Notes under the pieces: model-generated
Database searches by the model: none
Seen by the model: only the letters and a program-made list of their open reading frames with translations
Told to the model about the DNA's origin: nothing
Source: Druceiella hillmani
Lineage: Eukaryota > Arthropoda > Insecta > Lepidoptera > Hepialidae
Assembly (NCBI GenBank): GCA_039881145.1
Contig: JAYKKI010000076.1
Span: forward strand, 9,479,001-9,543,000
Length of the DNA stretch: 64,000 bases
Direction: 5' to 3'
Program-made: the position numbers and the translations under genes
In this document: positions 35,990 to 48,404 of the stretch, piece by piece
Layout: each line of letters starts with the position of its first letter
How positions within the stretch are numbered: position 1 is the first letter of the stretch

Positions 35990-38820
35990 CCTTTGCTTTT
36001 CTAAACTACTATAAAACCTTAAGTTTCGCTGGACACAATGGCACCCATTTAATTTTACTAAATACGTTTTGTGCTTCTTCTGCTTTGGGTTATTATATTA
36101 GAAATAACGATATGGGTTTTGTTGTAAGTTTAGACAGTTTTTAACGTCAACGACAATAGCGCCAATCTTAAGATAATCAGCACAGAATAAACAGAGAAAT
36201 GTAAGTAGTTGTATCTGTAAGTAGTTAAAGTGAATAAAAGTGAGTAATTGTTGTTAATTAATATTACTGACAGAAGATATTCCAAATGGGAACCTTGTGG
36301 TACCCCGGAGATAATTGTTACGGAAGCAGAAAGCTGACCTTTAACACTGACATATTTTACTCCCGTTATAAAGTTAATATTTAATTCATCTTAATAAATT
36401 CCTATGATGCGATAACCTTCGAGTTTCGTATAGAATATCGAATGACTGATCTTATCAAAATCTTTTGAAAAGTCTGCATGAATGAGGTCTACCTGCCTTT
36501 TTTCGTAAAAGTACCACGGAAACGTACCATATTTTTTAAACAAGACAATGGTCATAGGTAGACAGAATTCGAAAACGAGAATAACTTTGTCGTAAGAAAC
36601 GAATTCAAATTATTTAGCGAAAACACATAGGATACCGATTGATCCATAGTTCTTATGCTGATCTTCGTCGCCTGATTTGTGCATGGGAATAATGTAAGCA
36701 GTTTTCCAGTGAGTAGAAAATGTCCCTGACTTAATATTTTTTTTAAAGGGGATGCAAATGGAAAAACTGAAGTCGTTACATCAATTTTCATGAAAATTAA
36801 ATGAGTATCATTATGTCCAGCGAAACTTTAAGTTTTATTTTAAATGGTTCCTTAAATCGTAAATATTACTCAAGAAGTTGCAATAAAGGAGAAGATTTGA
36901 GGCACATTTGCTATAATCGGCTTGCATTTCAAAGACAAGACCAAACCAATTGGAAAATATTTTACCAACGTCGTTAACATTTTAAGAAACTGAGCTAAAA
37001 TAATTCGTGGTGACGGGAATGAAGGTACGACCTTTTCTGTTATTGACATACCTAGAGAAATGTTTTTGTATTTAAATTTTTTCTTCGGTAGATTAAAAAT
37101 ATTTCCCCTTTAACAAATCTATGTCTGGTGGTAACGATAAACAAACAATAAAGTTTATATTATCTGAAACTGAAAAGTAGGCTAAATATCCTCAACTTCA
37201 TTCTCCCAAGCAGTCTAACAATTTACTATTAAATTTTTTTCACAGCAATCGCTACTTCTGCTTCATCTCTTTTAACGCTCCTTGAGTACTTTTGCCTTCA
37301 AACAACGGGAGTTCAGGAAGTTAGCACCAAACACAATTTCCAAAACCAAATAAAATTGGTTTCATATAGTCAAATTATATCGCGATTGCTGTTGGGGACA
37401 TTGAGGTGTATGTATTTCGGCATACTCCTAATTCTGTTCACATTCTTATAATAAACATTCACTATATAATAATTAATAAAATAAATCTAAATATTAATAA
37501 CAAAGATCGTTGACAAAACAAAAAAAAATGAGAAAATAAAAACATATTCATTTATTGCAATCTACAGCAATATTCTGTTTTTTATTATACATAGAACTTG
37601 AATCATTGTCTTTGCGCAAATCAATTCTGGAAAATTTTATCCATACTTAATTAAATTACTTTTCTCACTAAAAGAGAGTTCAGGTTTCAGCATAAATATA
37701 TTTGCATTCGGGTAAAATGTATTCGGTGACGTAAATTCGTGCCTTATCACCGGTAATACCAAGGTGGGAACTGTTAAGCAGTTCTCCAGGGTCTCTGGCC
37801 TTGGATTTATTGTAGCATCTCGTTATTGATAAAATAGAGTTTGGAAGCAAAGGAGAAGATAGTGTCACTAAAATATTTCTTGGTCTATTTTATATTAAAT
37901 ACCTTGTAACGACTCTTCAGCGGATGAGTGTGTTCACATCATCAGTGCCCACGCCTTTAGAAGAACAGAGTTATTTAAATATCTGCAGCACATCTCGGTT
38001 CGCATCTTGGGAACAGCTTGAAGTTCTACGTTGTGAATGCGTGATATGTTTTTAAAGTTTACAATGCGGTTACTGATGAGTGGAAAATAATATTATGTTC
38101 CGCTATTTTTACTTTCGATTTTTTAAATTGTTTCATTTCCTCGGAGATTTGCAATTTAAGAGTATTTTGTTCCGCAGTGGTAAATTTCATCGTGGCCGTG
38201 AAATTTTTTTCATGATCTACGCTTTTGGTATGGATAATTTTATTATAATATCGTCTGGAAAAGCTGCAGGTAACGATAGTGAACAAATTTCGTGATTTTT
38301 CTTGTAGTATGTACACCTAGATCTGAATGTTTGGTCCAAGAAATTATTAATTTTGTTCATGTATAACAACCTCCTGGTGTTTACTTACGAAACGTCCTTG
38401 TTTGATCCTGGTCACAGTGTATAAATATTTTTGCAACATGGTCATACGCAGGATCTGATATATTCTTGATTGAATTATACAAACTGCTCTTTCTTAATAC
38501 AAAATATTGACGATTATATGTGCAATGATGACACTGCATTGCGTCGTTAGAAGGTTTAGTCTTATTTTGGCATTGTGCGATAGACTCCGTCGTTGAGTTT
38601 ATAATATATAAAATATCAATAGCATGCCGTTATTAAATACAGGTGATTCAAATAATAGTAATCGTGACGTTTAATGTAATTTCAAACGAATACTCCAAAA
38701 AATCCTGATAGCTGGTTCCAAACACTAGAAGCGATATCCGGCGGTGCACGGGCGGTGAGACACAGCGCAAGCGTTACACAGTTTGCTGCAGACGTGCTGT
38801 GCTGAGCCGCGAAAAACAAT
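35990..38820 (-). mobile_element. decayed LINE with ORF1 and reverse transcriptase pieces
   Basis: Minus-strand order: a GC-rich probable 5' UTR (38.70-38.82 kb); an ORF1 coiled-coil TTAEQNTLKLQISEEMKQFK; the ORF1 segment RIHNVELQAVPKMRTEM (compare NNVEIQGVP); a block RCYNKSKARDPGELLN..GDKARIYVTEY resembling the end of ORF1. Next come RT scraps: HWKTAYIIPMHKSGDE, DLIHADFSKDFDKISHSIFY, then SASVTIISGVPQGSHLEYL and CADYLKIGAIVVDVKNCLNL (the YADD box, altered). The endonuclease region is missing. A short inverted repeat (36005-36045 versus 36790-36838, 'agtttcgctggacacaatgg') shows internal rearrangement. It is a jockey/CR1-like non-LTR element and is inactive. Confidence 0.8.
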
Positions 38821-39375
38821 TAAAGATATTGGGCAGCGTACGGATGGATTTAAACATACAAAGTATATAAATACACTTCGATTATTTGGTTGGTTTGGTT
38901 TAATTTACAAACAATCAATAATTTTTTGCTATTAAATTTAGTGATATATGAAATTATTACGTGTATATTGCTACTTTAAAGAAAAAAACTCCGAAATTTT
39001 TATTTTTTATATTATGTACGTTTTAAACTGATTTTTAGAGAAAATTCAGTAATACTTAAACATGGTTTAAGTATTATTCCAATTAGTAATATAAAAACAA
39101 ACCAAAGGCGTATTATTAAATTGAAAAAAACACATTAAATTTTTAATTTTTTCAAGTCCCTCTTGATCGCATTACGGTTTGTTTTATGTGTCCGCTTTCA
39201 TGTGTAATTGCATCATAATATAAGATATTCTGATATTCTATATGATGATCAGATAAATGATTTGTTGCAATCTGGAGAACTTTATTCTGCATGATCAGAA
39301 GCAATATGATAAATTCCAGTTGCTGTTTCAATTCCAATTTATTGTGATGATAAAAATTTTGACAGTCCAAAGTTT
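38821..39375. other. AT-rich stretch, nothing recognised
   Basis: Only chance ORFs. Confidence 0.35.
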
Positions 39376-39636
39376 TGAATATATTTGACGTTAATTTTGT
39401 AGAAATGCATTATTCACAATTAAACGAAACTACGTGATGTAGTATAATTTCTACTTCCTTTAAGTTCTTTACCTAGGTTTCTTAATAGGTTCCTCCTAGG
39501 TTACCTAACCTCCTGGGTTTCCTATCTTTGCTAATAGCCTGAAGATGTTATAATACAACGAAACCTAGGTCGTAGTAAAGAACTTAAAGAAAGTAGAAAT
39601 AATACTGCATCACGTAGTTTCATTTAATTATGAGTC
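39376..39636. mobile_element. fold-back Penelope-like tail element
   Basis: The left arm (39376-39480) is the tail in minus orientation ('gaatatatttgacgttaatt' ... 'tttaccTAGGTTTC') and the right arm (39520-39636) is the same tail in plus orientation. About 40 bp of 'cctaggtt'-rich spacer separates them. The same head-to-head arrangement occurs at 54.04 and 61.85 kb and at the two ends of the 43.3-44.3 kb element. Confidence 0.7.
39535..39576 (+). ncRNA. hammerhead ribozyme motif, damaged (copy 2)
   Basis: CTGAAGA, stem II, GAAACCTAGGTC are present, but the CCAC half of stem I is deleted (tagCCTGAAGA) and the GTGG half reads GTAG. It is unlikely to be active. Confidence 0.35.
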
Positions 39637-39639
39637 CAA

Positions 39640-41005
39640 AGTTTGTTACCTGTTCAGAAAATTGTGACTGAAAGATACCATGAGAATTAAATAATACAAC
39701 ACTTAGAAATCGACATCAAATATTTACAAATATAAAAGAACTTCAATAATCCAAACACTATTCCCTTGTTAAAAATCTCGTGCAAACCACGCTATTCTAT
39801 CAAAAAGCAATTTTGATTATAAGTTTCGTATCTATAGCTTTGAAATGCAGACACAAAAATATTGTACATTTACGGAGCTCATATTATAGAAACAGAGATG
39901 TATTTAAAGGCATTTAATTGTTAAATCTATTTGTATTTAATTTTTGATTACTTTACTGTAGTCATATTGATACCCGAAAGAAAATAAAAGATGACGAAAA
40001 TACTGCTCTTACATCTGGAACCTTCAGTAACTTTATCGCAAATAGCCAAAAGTATTACTGCTGCTCCGGATATATAACTCTGGATGGGATATGAGGCGAG
40101 TGTATCGTCAAGGAATGTATATTTTTCACACTTCGTTTAAACAAATGAATGTTTTTCTAAAATGCTACTTATTATAGGTTATGTATTTTATGTAAATGAC
40201 TGTGACGGCTACGTACACCAAGTAACTTAAGCGGTGGACACCTTTGAAGTGAAAGCAATACGTAGCAATTACCTTTTACATTGGTGAATTATTATAGCGG
40301 AAAGACATCTTTCATATGCCAAAAGAAATTTGAGTTTCTAAGGAAATAAAATTAGAAACTCTTAACATGTTTGCATATCAAAAAGGAAAGATCGACATCG
40401 ATCGGTTTTTAGAGAGGGGACATACAGTACTGCATAAACGAAAGAAGAATTTCCGACGTAATAGGAAGCCAAATTAAAAAAAAAATATCAGAAACAATAT
40501 ATTCTAATTACGTATACAACATTGCTTCCTCTTATTTGTCATAAGTGGGTCTTAAATTTATTTACATTGATCATAATGGTCATAAGTGGTTGGTTACATT
40601 AGAAAAAAGTAGGTCAAGGAGAAATTTTATTATCGTTATTTATATCAAATGGGTTAAGTCCCTATTTTAATTAATTTTTATTTTATTTCATACAGTAGGA
40701 AAATGGTTGAACAATGTTATAGAAAAGTCACAATAATATGGATCTGATTCCGAATAAATAAAATAAAAATAAATTATTCTTAAATAAATACTCAATGAGT
40801 GTTTTAATGGCAGCAATGTGTTATATACATTGTAGTATGTTTAAAAGTTTAATCTATATATTTATCGAATCGAAAAATATGAGGAGAGTTTTAAACTGGT
40901 CTAAAAAGGAAAAAGATGATAATAAGTACCTACTATAGTTTATAATATGCAATGGTGGACTTTTTAAAAGTTACCTACTTGTTTCTAATGGCAATAAATC
41001 GTTAT
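39640..41005. other. mostly AT-rich; holds the possible exon 1 of peptide gene 2
   Basis: Apart from the exon candidate at 40084-40099, described under the 41.9-kb gene, I see no coding signal or repeat. Confidence 0.3.
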
Positions 41006-42012
41006 TTATTTGATTTCTCCCGATATTTCAATTCAAATTAATATTACTTAACGGAAGTAATAATTTATGGGACAATAGTGATTTTCAGGAAAATTTAAAT
41101 CATATTCATAAAAATACATAATTACTGAGCCCAATATATTAGCAAAATTAATTTTTGCCTGACGTTTTAATGAATGATGGTTTCAATTAATTTTCCATAT
41201 CAAAAACCTGCAAAAACTAGCAAAATAGATGCGTTTATAGATTTTCTTTTTTGAATATTACTATTTCTCGTGACAATCCTATTCAAATGAATATTATTTT
41301 AATGGAAGTATTTTAATTAATATAACTCTTGTGACTATGAGGGAAAATTAAAATCCTTAGAAATTACATAATAACTGAGTCTCACACATAAACACCATAA
41401 AGTATTGTCAAATGTTTCAACGGGACATGGTTTCATTTAATTTTCCAAATCAAAAACATTAAAGCTAGCAATATATTCATTTTTAGATTTTTTTAAACCA
41501 CATCATCCATTGCTGCGTCTTCTAAGCTAGGTATAACTATCAGTTTCGCTCATTCATAATGAACCCAAAGTAAATTTAGATCGATCTATTAGGATTTACT
41601 TTACATCTAAACCTAATAAAACTAGTTGAAATTACTTACTAATATTAAATTTACTTAATAAAATTAAAATGAGCTTTAAAAATTGAGGCAAAATTTTTGA
41701 AAATATGAAGCTGCTTATAAAGCTATTATTTCAATTCGTGTTCGAAAACTTCACCAAAGTATTATAAACTGACTGTTCTTAATTAGTTACCACAGATCTA
41801 AAGATAAGATCTACATTTGTTTTCCAATCTTCGTTTACCCTCCAAATTGTTTTCCTTTTTCAGTTTTATTACTAGTGATTGCAGGGCTGATTGGATTATC
41901 CACTCCGCATGTGCCTCGATATCACATACCTCAATGTATGCAAACACTGGAGAAAATCGAACGGTCAATAGAAAGGCTTCCCTACGCATCTCACTACCGG
42001 CAAATGCATTAA
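40084..42012 (+). CDS. RFVRSV-family secreted peptide, divergent member 2
   Basis: The last exon, 41864-42012, is well supported. The acceptor TTTTCCTTTTTCAG is followed by 'TT' plus the leader LLLVIAGLIGLST, nearly identical to LLLVIAGLVGLST of the 49-kb gene. The remainder is PHVPRYHIPQCMQTLEK, then IERSIERLPYASHYRQMH and a stop. The core has drifted (RFVRSV reads KIERSI) and a Cys is present, but the spacing to the Pro-Tyr tail is kept. Exon 1 is tentative: 40084-40099 (ATGGGATATGAGGCGA|GTGTAT) has the family length of 16 bases, phase 1 and Ala at residue 5 (MGYEA). Its promoter is poor, with AATAAAAG about 100 bases upstream. If exon 1 is wrong, the last exon still stands. Confidence 0.55.
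41010..41495. repeat. diverged tandem duplication (about 240 bp) inside the gene-2 intron
   Basis: Blocks 41010-41250 and 41251-41495 share 'atttcaattcaaattaatat' / 'atcctattcaaatgaatatt', 'acataattactgag' / 'acataataactgag', and 'atggtttcaattaattttcc' / 'atggtttcatttaattttcc'. Non-coding. Confidence 0.65.
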
Positions 42013-42592
42013 CTCGTTTGACTCAAAGTTCTTTATATTTAATCTAATTTCCAGTGATACTTTCCTATAAAGTTTCTTTAATGAACACAGTTTAAAAATA
42101 TGAACACCTAGGAGGATCGACGAAAGCTTTAGCTTGTGCAGTGTTATGTAATTTTTTTTTATACTTAAATAATATGCATTATAATGACTTTCCAGAAGAA
42201 ATTCTGATTTATTAATTTAATTCAAGTAATAATTTTTCTTTATTTTCTATTAAGGTTTTGAATGACTATTTCTTAAGAATAAAGTTACTTATATTTTAAG
42301 ATAAAACATTTTGTTTTTCTGCCTTGTAACTCAAACTAAATGTACACTGGGATTTCTACCTAATTGTTTTATGAAAAATTACCTTCTTCCTACAAATGCA
42401 AAAAGTGTTGAAAAATAAAATTTTGTATATTAATTTTTGTTCGTGCTCCTAAATCATGATATTAACAGAGTGCACTTTACATAGTTGTTTTGTATTCCTT
42501 TCCCGAATAAGCCGATGTATTTTCGTTAGTCAAATCTGGTATGTTCTACCTTTACCTGATATCAGTTTGTCCTGTTTTTTTTCTCTCTTCAG

Positions 42593-42719
42593 TTATTCGG
42601 GTATTTTAATCTTAAGTTCTTTACAATTTTGGTTAATTCACTCAAAATTAGGCCTGACCGAAATCTACAAGCATGTTGGCTGCTTAGTACGTTCTGCATT
42701 TATATCTCCTTTGCAATAA
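42593..42719 (+). pseudogene. possible highly diverged RFVRSV-family last exon
   Basis: One of the strongest acceptors in the window (CCTGTTTTTTTTCTCTCTTCAG) leads into a hydrophobic start (YSGILILSSLQFWL) and an end GCLVRSAFISPLQ. The DNA of that end ('ttagtacgttctgcatttat') resembles member 1 ('tttgtacgttcagtttacct'). The frame needed is phase 2, not the family's phase 1, so either a 1-base indel has broken it or the resemblance is fortuitous. It lies only 580 bases after gene 2, as a tandem copy would. Confidence 0.3.
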
Positions 42720-43262
42720 TATGAGTTTCCTGCAATAAATAACATTTAAGTTGTTAACGGTAACATTTTTAGCATATCTTGCTGTAATCTTTAAATAGTT
42801 GATAAATTTTTAACTTGAACTATACGAAATTAAATTTATTCACTAAATGACATGAAACATTACTATTAAAAACATAATACATTAATTACTAATGTAATAG
42901 TACGCGGAAATCACTTATCACATGACTTAAATAGTTTGTAAAATATTGCACAGCAAAATTGTTTCAATAAAATCGTATTCACTTAACATACACCGCAAAA
43001 TTACTTCATTTTAATGTTTGGTTAGCCTTAAATATGTGATATTAATCGTCTTATTGTAAACAAAGTAGCGCTCCCCTAATTATCGAGTTAATTACTTTAT
43101 CAATCATTTGAGTATTTCTATTAACCGTATTAAATTTTGCTAATCCTTCCACGTAAAAGCTCTTCATAGGTCAATCGATAGATACGATAAAATTAAAGTC
43201 TGAACTATGAAACGAGTAAACATAACTTCCCGCCTTTACATTGTGAAATTTCTAAATTTTAG
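42720..43262. other. AT-rich stretch, nothing recognised
   Basis: Only chance ORFs. Confidence 0.35.
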
Positions 43263-43455
43263 TTATTGAATATATTTGGCGTTAATTTTGTAGAAATTCA
43301 TTATTCACAATTAAATGAAACTACGTGATGAAGAAGATGTTGGGTAAAACCCTTATTATTATTAGTAAGGGTTTTACCCAAGTTATTAATAAGGGTTTTA
43401 CCAAACTTGGGTAAAACTCTTATTAGTAACAAAAAAAATAGATAAACATAAAAAG

Positions 43456-43790
43456 AGTGGTATCTATAAACTTAAATGTATTACTGTAATAGTATATACT
43501 TAGGTCAAACAGGGAGAGATTTTAATACAAGATATAAAGAACACATTGCCAGCTGGCGAAATAATAAACCAGACAAATCTCACTTTGCTAAACATCTCAT
43601 TGAAAATAACCATCACCCCCATACTGATAATGCCCCTTTATATTACAAATAAATACAAAAGGTAATAAACTTAATATCTTAGAAACATTAGAAATAAACT
43701 GACATAAAAAAGACACCAAGGTTAATATATTAAATGAACAACTAAATATAATATAATCACCCAAACTTAATATCTTCTAGACATAATATA
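43456..43790 (+). pseudogene. GIY-YIG endonuclease fragment of a Penelope-like polyprotein
   Basis: The frame at 43456 gives SGIYKLKCITVIVYT. A frameshift leads into the frame at 43500: LGQTGRDFNTRYKEHIASW, then NNKPDKSHFAKHLIENNHH and a stop at 43652. Further scraps follow (KGNKLNILETLEIN, NILNEQLN). The GIY start, the (Y)(I/L)GQTGR...F..RY.EH segment and SHFAKHL..N.H are the standard order for the Penelope GIY-YIG domain. One frameshift and stops make it non-functional. Confidence 0.8.
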
Positions 43791-44255
43791 ATTAGACAAC
43801 ATTAATACTACAGTACTCTTCAAATTGTTTCAACTCAAATACACATATAAATACAAGTATATATTAAAACAAATTAAAAGAAATAAATAAATAAATACAT
43901 GAATAAATAAAACCGGAGATATGTAGAATTAGTGGTTACCTTGTCCTTACTTTCAGATACTTTTGCATTTGTATAAATATATTACCGATAATAACTTCCA
44001 TTTAATTTTATTACATACACCGGAACAATTGCATTGTACAAACTCACATAATAACAACAATTGAATTTATTACCCTCACTAAAATACTGGTATATCGTAT
44101 AACTCTCGGAAATATAATAAAACCTACACCGCGCCCCTGCAATAAACTCACTAACATAAACAGTGGAAAAACCCGCACAAACCCGGCTTCCGCTATTGTA
44201 TTTGAAACATATAAATGCTGTTGGATATTCCTAAGAATTAATCTTTGCTAATATG

Positions 44256-44293
44256 CCACCTGAAGATGTAATACAACGAAACCTAGGTCGTGG
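44256..44293 (+). ncRNA. hammerhead ribozyme motif (copy 3, shortened stem II)
   Basis: CCAC, CTGAAGA, a stem II region shortened by 3 bases (TGTAATACAAC), GAAACCTAGGTC, GTGG. Core, cleavage triplet GTC and stem I are intact, and stem II is weak. It sits in the tail of the GIY-YIG-bearing element. Confidence 0.45.
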
Positions 44294-44344
44294 TAAAGAA
44301 AGTAGAAATAATACTACATCATGTAGTTTCATTTAATTGCAAGT

Positions 44345-45165
44345 TTTAGTGTTAAAAGGTTTTCGTAAGTCACGTATGAGACTACACATATCTTTTCAGA
44401 AATACTCTGCATCCTTACTGAGAAACCTTAAAAAGTGGCGGCATAAAAAATGGCATTATTATAAAGTTGTAATTTTTAAAGAAGAATTTTATATTTGTCC
44501 TCTTTTGTCTTTTCTAATTGAAACTATTTTTGCTAATGAAAATCATAATTAGGAATCATACGTTAAATTAAACGTGTATTAAATGATTTTTATTTTACTT
44601 TAGCTATAATTCTTTTGTTTTACTAACAGGATACGCATTGTCCAAAAAAAATAAATGTTTTTCTCTTACACAGGTATTCATTAATATATTCGAAGGTTCC
44701 ATTTCTAGCTTATAAATGACAGTGACATATTATTTTTTAAAAATAAACGCATTGAATATTCTATAATTAGCGCAACAAATAAGAGCTGAAAGTATTTGAA
44801 AAAAATAAGTTTTAGCTACAAATTTAACCGTTCATCTGACAAAACAATGAACAGTGTAAGCCATTTTTTCTATTTTTATGTCGTAAGCCACGAAAAAGAC
44901 CAAAAAATTAATTAAAAATCCTTGCAACCTCTTTACTGTAGTATAAAATGAAAATAATATTTTAATTAATTTAACCTTATTCATTTAAAAAAAATAAGGT
45001 TTAATTAATAAGGTATAAGTTTATTTTTTCATATTATTATTACCTGTTAATATTCAATTTTGTAACACTTTATTAATAAAAATTTTAATAAACAAATATT
45101 TTGTACACAAGTCTTATTTTTTGAACAGATTGTGACACCTTTAAGAATAAAGGCAACCCCCCCCC
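44345..45165. other. AT-rich stretch; weak ORF at 44.34-44.55 kb
   Basis: A basic plus-strand frame after a TTTTCAG acceptor near 44.40 kb (LLRNLKKWRHKKWHYYKVV) is unrecognised and AT-rich afterwards. A C-run (45158-45166) lies beside the LINE tail. Confidence 0.3.
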
Positions 45166-45167
45166 CC

Positions 45168-45455
<288 letters not shown>

Positions 45456-45639
45456 TAGACATTCATTATATTTAAAATTTACATTTTTTTCTAGTTTGTC
45501 GCACATGTTTTTAAAGGTGCTAAATTTAAGCCCCTAACTTGGCATGGTGTAGAAAGTGTTATACCAGACAATTACAATACCAGTATCTATTAGGACAAGG
45601 GTAGTATCGTACAAATTAAAACTTATTGCTTGGTGATCA

Positions 45640-46240
45640 GAAACGTGCAGCTATCAATGGCAACATTTGTATCTCTTGCAAAAATCGAAGATGGCGGCAT
45701 CTGTACATGTCGCAATAAATCGTAATTCCATTGGTTTTCGATTAGTTTTAAGATGCTCAATTCTAATATTATTATGCGCTCCATGATAGTGGTACATCTC
45801 TCGAAATAAATCCTCACTATATTTGATTTCAATAAACTTAAGCTCTTGAATTTTAATTTCACGTTTTTGAGAACGAAGATGGCTGTATCTATATTTTTAT
45901 AATAAATTGTATTTTTACTCGACTTTGTTTAACTTTAGAATTCCACAATGATTTTGATAAAATAGAGTGACAGCAGCTGTCTTTTTTACAATAAATCCCC
46001 ACTTTATTCCATTTTGACTAAACTTAATGTACCGAATTAAAATTTCCCAATGTTTCCGAGTTCCATCATGGCGGTATCTCTATCTCCCACAATAAACTCT
46101 CACTATATAATTTTTCCTGTAGCTTCAATGTATCAAATTCTATTTAACTCTGTTCTTGAGAATACTGTTCATAAAAGGAAACTATGTGTTTTGAAATAAA
46201 TCGTCACGATATACAATATCTACCAATATTAAAGTATACA
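45640..46240. repeat. degenerate minisatellite, about 6 units of about 95 bp
   Basis: The motif 'agatggcggcatct' or a variant, followed by 'caataaatc(c)', 'cactatat', 'ttgatt/gact', 'aacttaa' and 'ttgagaacg', recurs near 45688, 45783, 45876, 45968, 46066 and 46165. Minus-strand ORFs here are products of the repeat. Confidence 0.6.
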
Positions 46241-46494
46241 CAGTATTTATTCAGGATAAGAGCACCGAGCGTTATTTATATTTTATATTTTTAGCTCTCT
46301 TTTTGATGGATATATTTGTAATCATGTATTACATTTTTAAGTTCACAAGTCCTGGCGTTGCAAATTTACTAGTTCCCATAATGGTGTGCTTTGATTGTGG
46401 TCGATCTATGATAAGAATAAATGACTACACCATTGATGTATGATAATCCACTCTTAGTTGATTTTACTTGACGTCATATTGTGTTGGAAGTTCC

Positions 46495-46660
46495 TAAGAG
46501 TTAATCTTTGCTAATAGCCCACCTGAAGATGTTGTAATACAACGAAAGCTAGGTCGTGGTAAAGAAATTAAAGAAACTAGAAATAATACTACATCATGTA
46601 GTTTCATTTAATTGTGAACAATGAATTTCTACAAAATTAAAGCCAAATATATTCAAAATT
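46495..46660 (+). mobile_element. Penelope-like element tail
   Basis: A full-length tail copy, from 'ttaatctttgctaatagccc' to 'aaagccaaatatattcaaaa'. It lies just left of the segmental duplication. Confidence 0.7.
46519..46559 (+). ncRNA. hammerhead ribozyme motif (copy 4)
   Basis: CCAC / CTGAAGA / GTTGT-AAT-ACAAC / GAAA / GTC / GTGG. Stem I and stem II are perfect. Stem III is damaged (GAAAGCTAGGTC instead of GAAACCTAGGTC). Confidence 0.45.
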
Positions 46661-48404
46661 GATTATATAGCACAAATAATCAAGTTTTCCTCAGACGGTT
46701 TTCCTCAGATTATGATGTACATAAAATGCGTGTGTGAAGTATAAAATAATTACTTCATAGCCATAGCAATATTTACGGAACATGCTATAAATGTATATAT
46801 TATTTATATTACTCGGGTAAAACAAATGAAGTTCACACAAATCGGGTTATTTAGTAAATTGTTACTTTATTCATCATAATTTATATGTTGAAGATAAAAC
46901 ATGTTCGCTTTAGAAAATGTATGGCTTGTGTTAAGTTCAACTACATTTTATGCTTTCTCAATCATTCAATTACTTTCACTTTATCCCACAGTTAAATATA
47001 TTTTATAAAGAATATCTTGCAAAGTTTCTTTCATAATATTAGACTTGAGAATTTTATGGTTTTATACGTTTCGTAGCTCTTTTGACTATTTTAACTTCTT
47101 ACACGCTATGCACTGAAATACTTACTGAAATAAGATTTGGTGACAGGTTGAACTTTATGGCGTTATTAGCTTCATTCGTCATTTTGATTTAAAATTATAC
47201 GCGTGGGCTCATAAGACACATATACTCATGAATCGCAAAGATAACAATATAATTGCAGGTAGTGGAAAAGGGCGCCCCAACCATACGCACCCACGCGCAT
47301 TTAATAGAATTAATAAATTTGTATTCAACCAAGCAAACATATCGAGATGTTAAGGTATTAGGAACAAATTACGTAAAGAAAGAAGAGACACTACCATATT
47401 TGGTATGATTATATGATTTGAGATTATTTCTAGATACAGACATTGCAGATGCAATAGGTAATCGTGTTGATTCCGTAGTCTAATATCGAGGGAGAGAAAA
47501 ATTTCCTGTCGAAGTCGTTCAATATTGAAGCATATACAAAGTGTTTAAGTCTTTGAAATGCATTCCAGGCTGTGATTTAAAAAATATAAAAATACAAATA
47601 TAGATAAAATGGATTGAAGGAACTATTAAATATGATGAATAAGATGCAAAATACTCATTACGCGTACGAATTTGTATGCAAACACCGTTACATGCTTCAA
47701 TAAATATATTGTGAACAACTCTGTTATAAGATCAAGTATCTTCAAATGATTTTGTATCCAAAATATGAAATAATAGCAAAAGTAAATGAAAAAGTCCCTG
47801 GGACACGCAAACGCAAACGAAAATTTATGGGTGTAATAATTTTACCACCACCACGTACTCCGTTCTTCCAATTTTCTTTTCACGATATGTCCAAACATAA
47901 TATATACATATTTGCTGATTGATCATTTTTATTTATTGGAATGAATGATTATAATTTGACTTGTTTAACATTTTTAACTGTATTCTGGTTTTCTTCAATT
48001 CTAATGTAAACTTTCCGGCTACGTGGTAAATGAATATCAAATCTAATGTTAATTTTCGTTAAAAGTGTCTTGAAAATTCATAAACACGCCATATAGTTGA
48101 TCCGACATAATAGCCATTCAAAAAAATTGTCACTTCTCAATCTGAACTTCTTAATTCCCATATGTTCTTTCATTGCCTAATTCTTGAGTTGCATTATCAT
48201 ATCCTTTATATACGTACTTATGAATGAACTTAAGATCTTTAATATAGTGCAAACTTAAACATTCAAATATAAATCACATTCAGCAAATAAATGTGGACTT
48301 TATTTTCACATAGCGGCACGTGCATCTGTGCATACGACTACATACACACCGACACAAAGAATGATAGCATATTTATAGAAAGCTTATTTATTTGCTAGTC
48401 AGGA

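Larger units (their letters stand above)
43264..44340 (+). mobile_element. Penelope-like element, 5'-truncated, with GIY-YIG domain
   Basis: The left end is an inverted copy of the tail (43264-43330). Next is a hairpin-forming segment of repeated 'gggtaaaaccctta' motifs with perfect 15-bp arms (43341-43355 and 43366-43380), then the GIY-YIG endonuclease C-terminus of a Penelope-like polyprotein (43456-43790). AT-rich 3' sequence and the tail with a hammerhead motif (44256-44340) follow. Inverted tail sequence at the 5' end and the GIY-YIG domain are both known for Penelope-like elements. The reverse transcriptase itself is missing. Confidence 0.8.
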
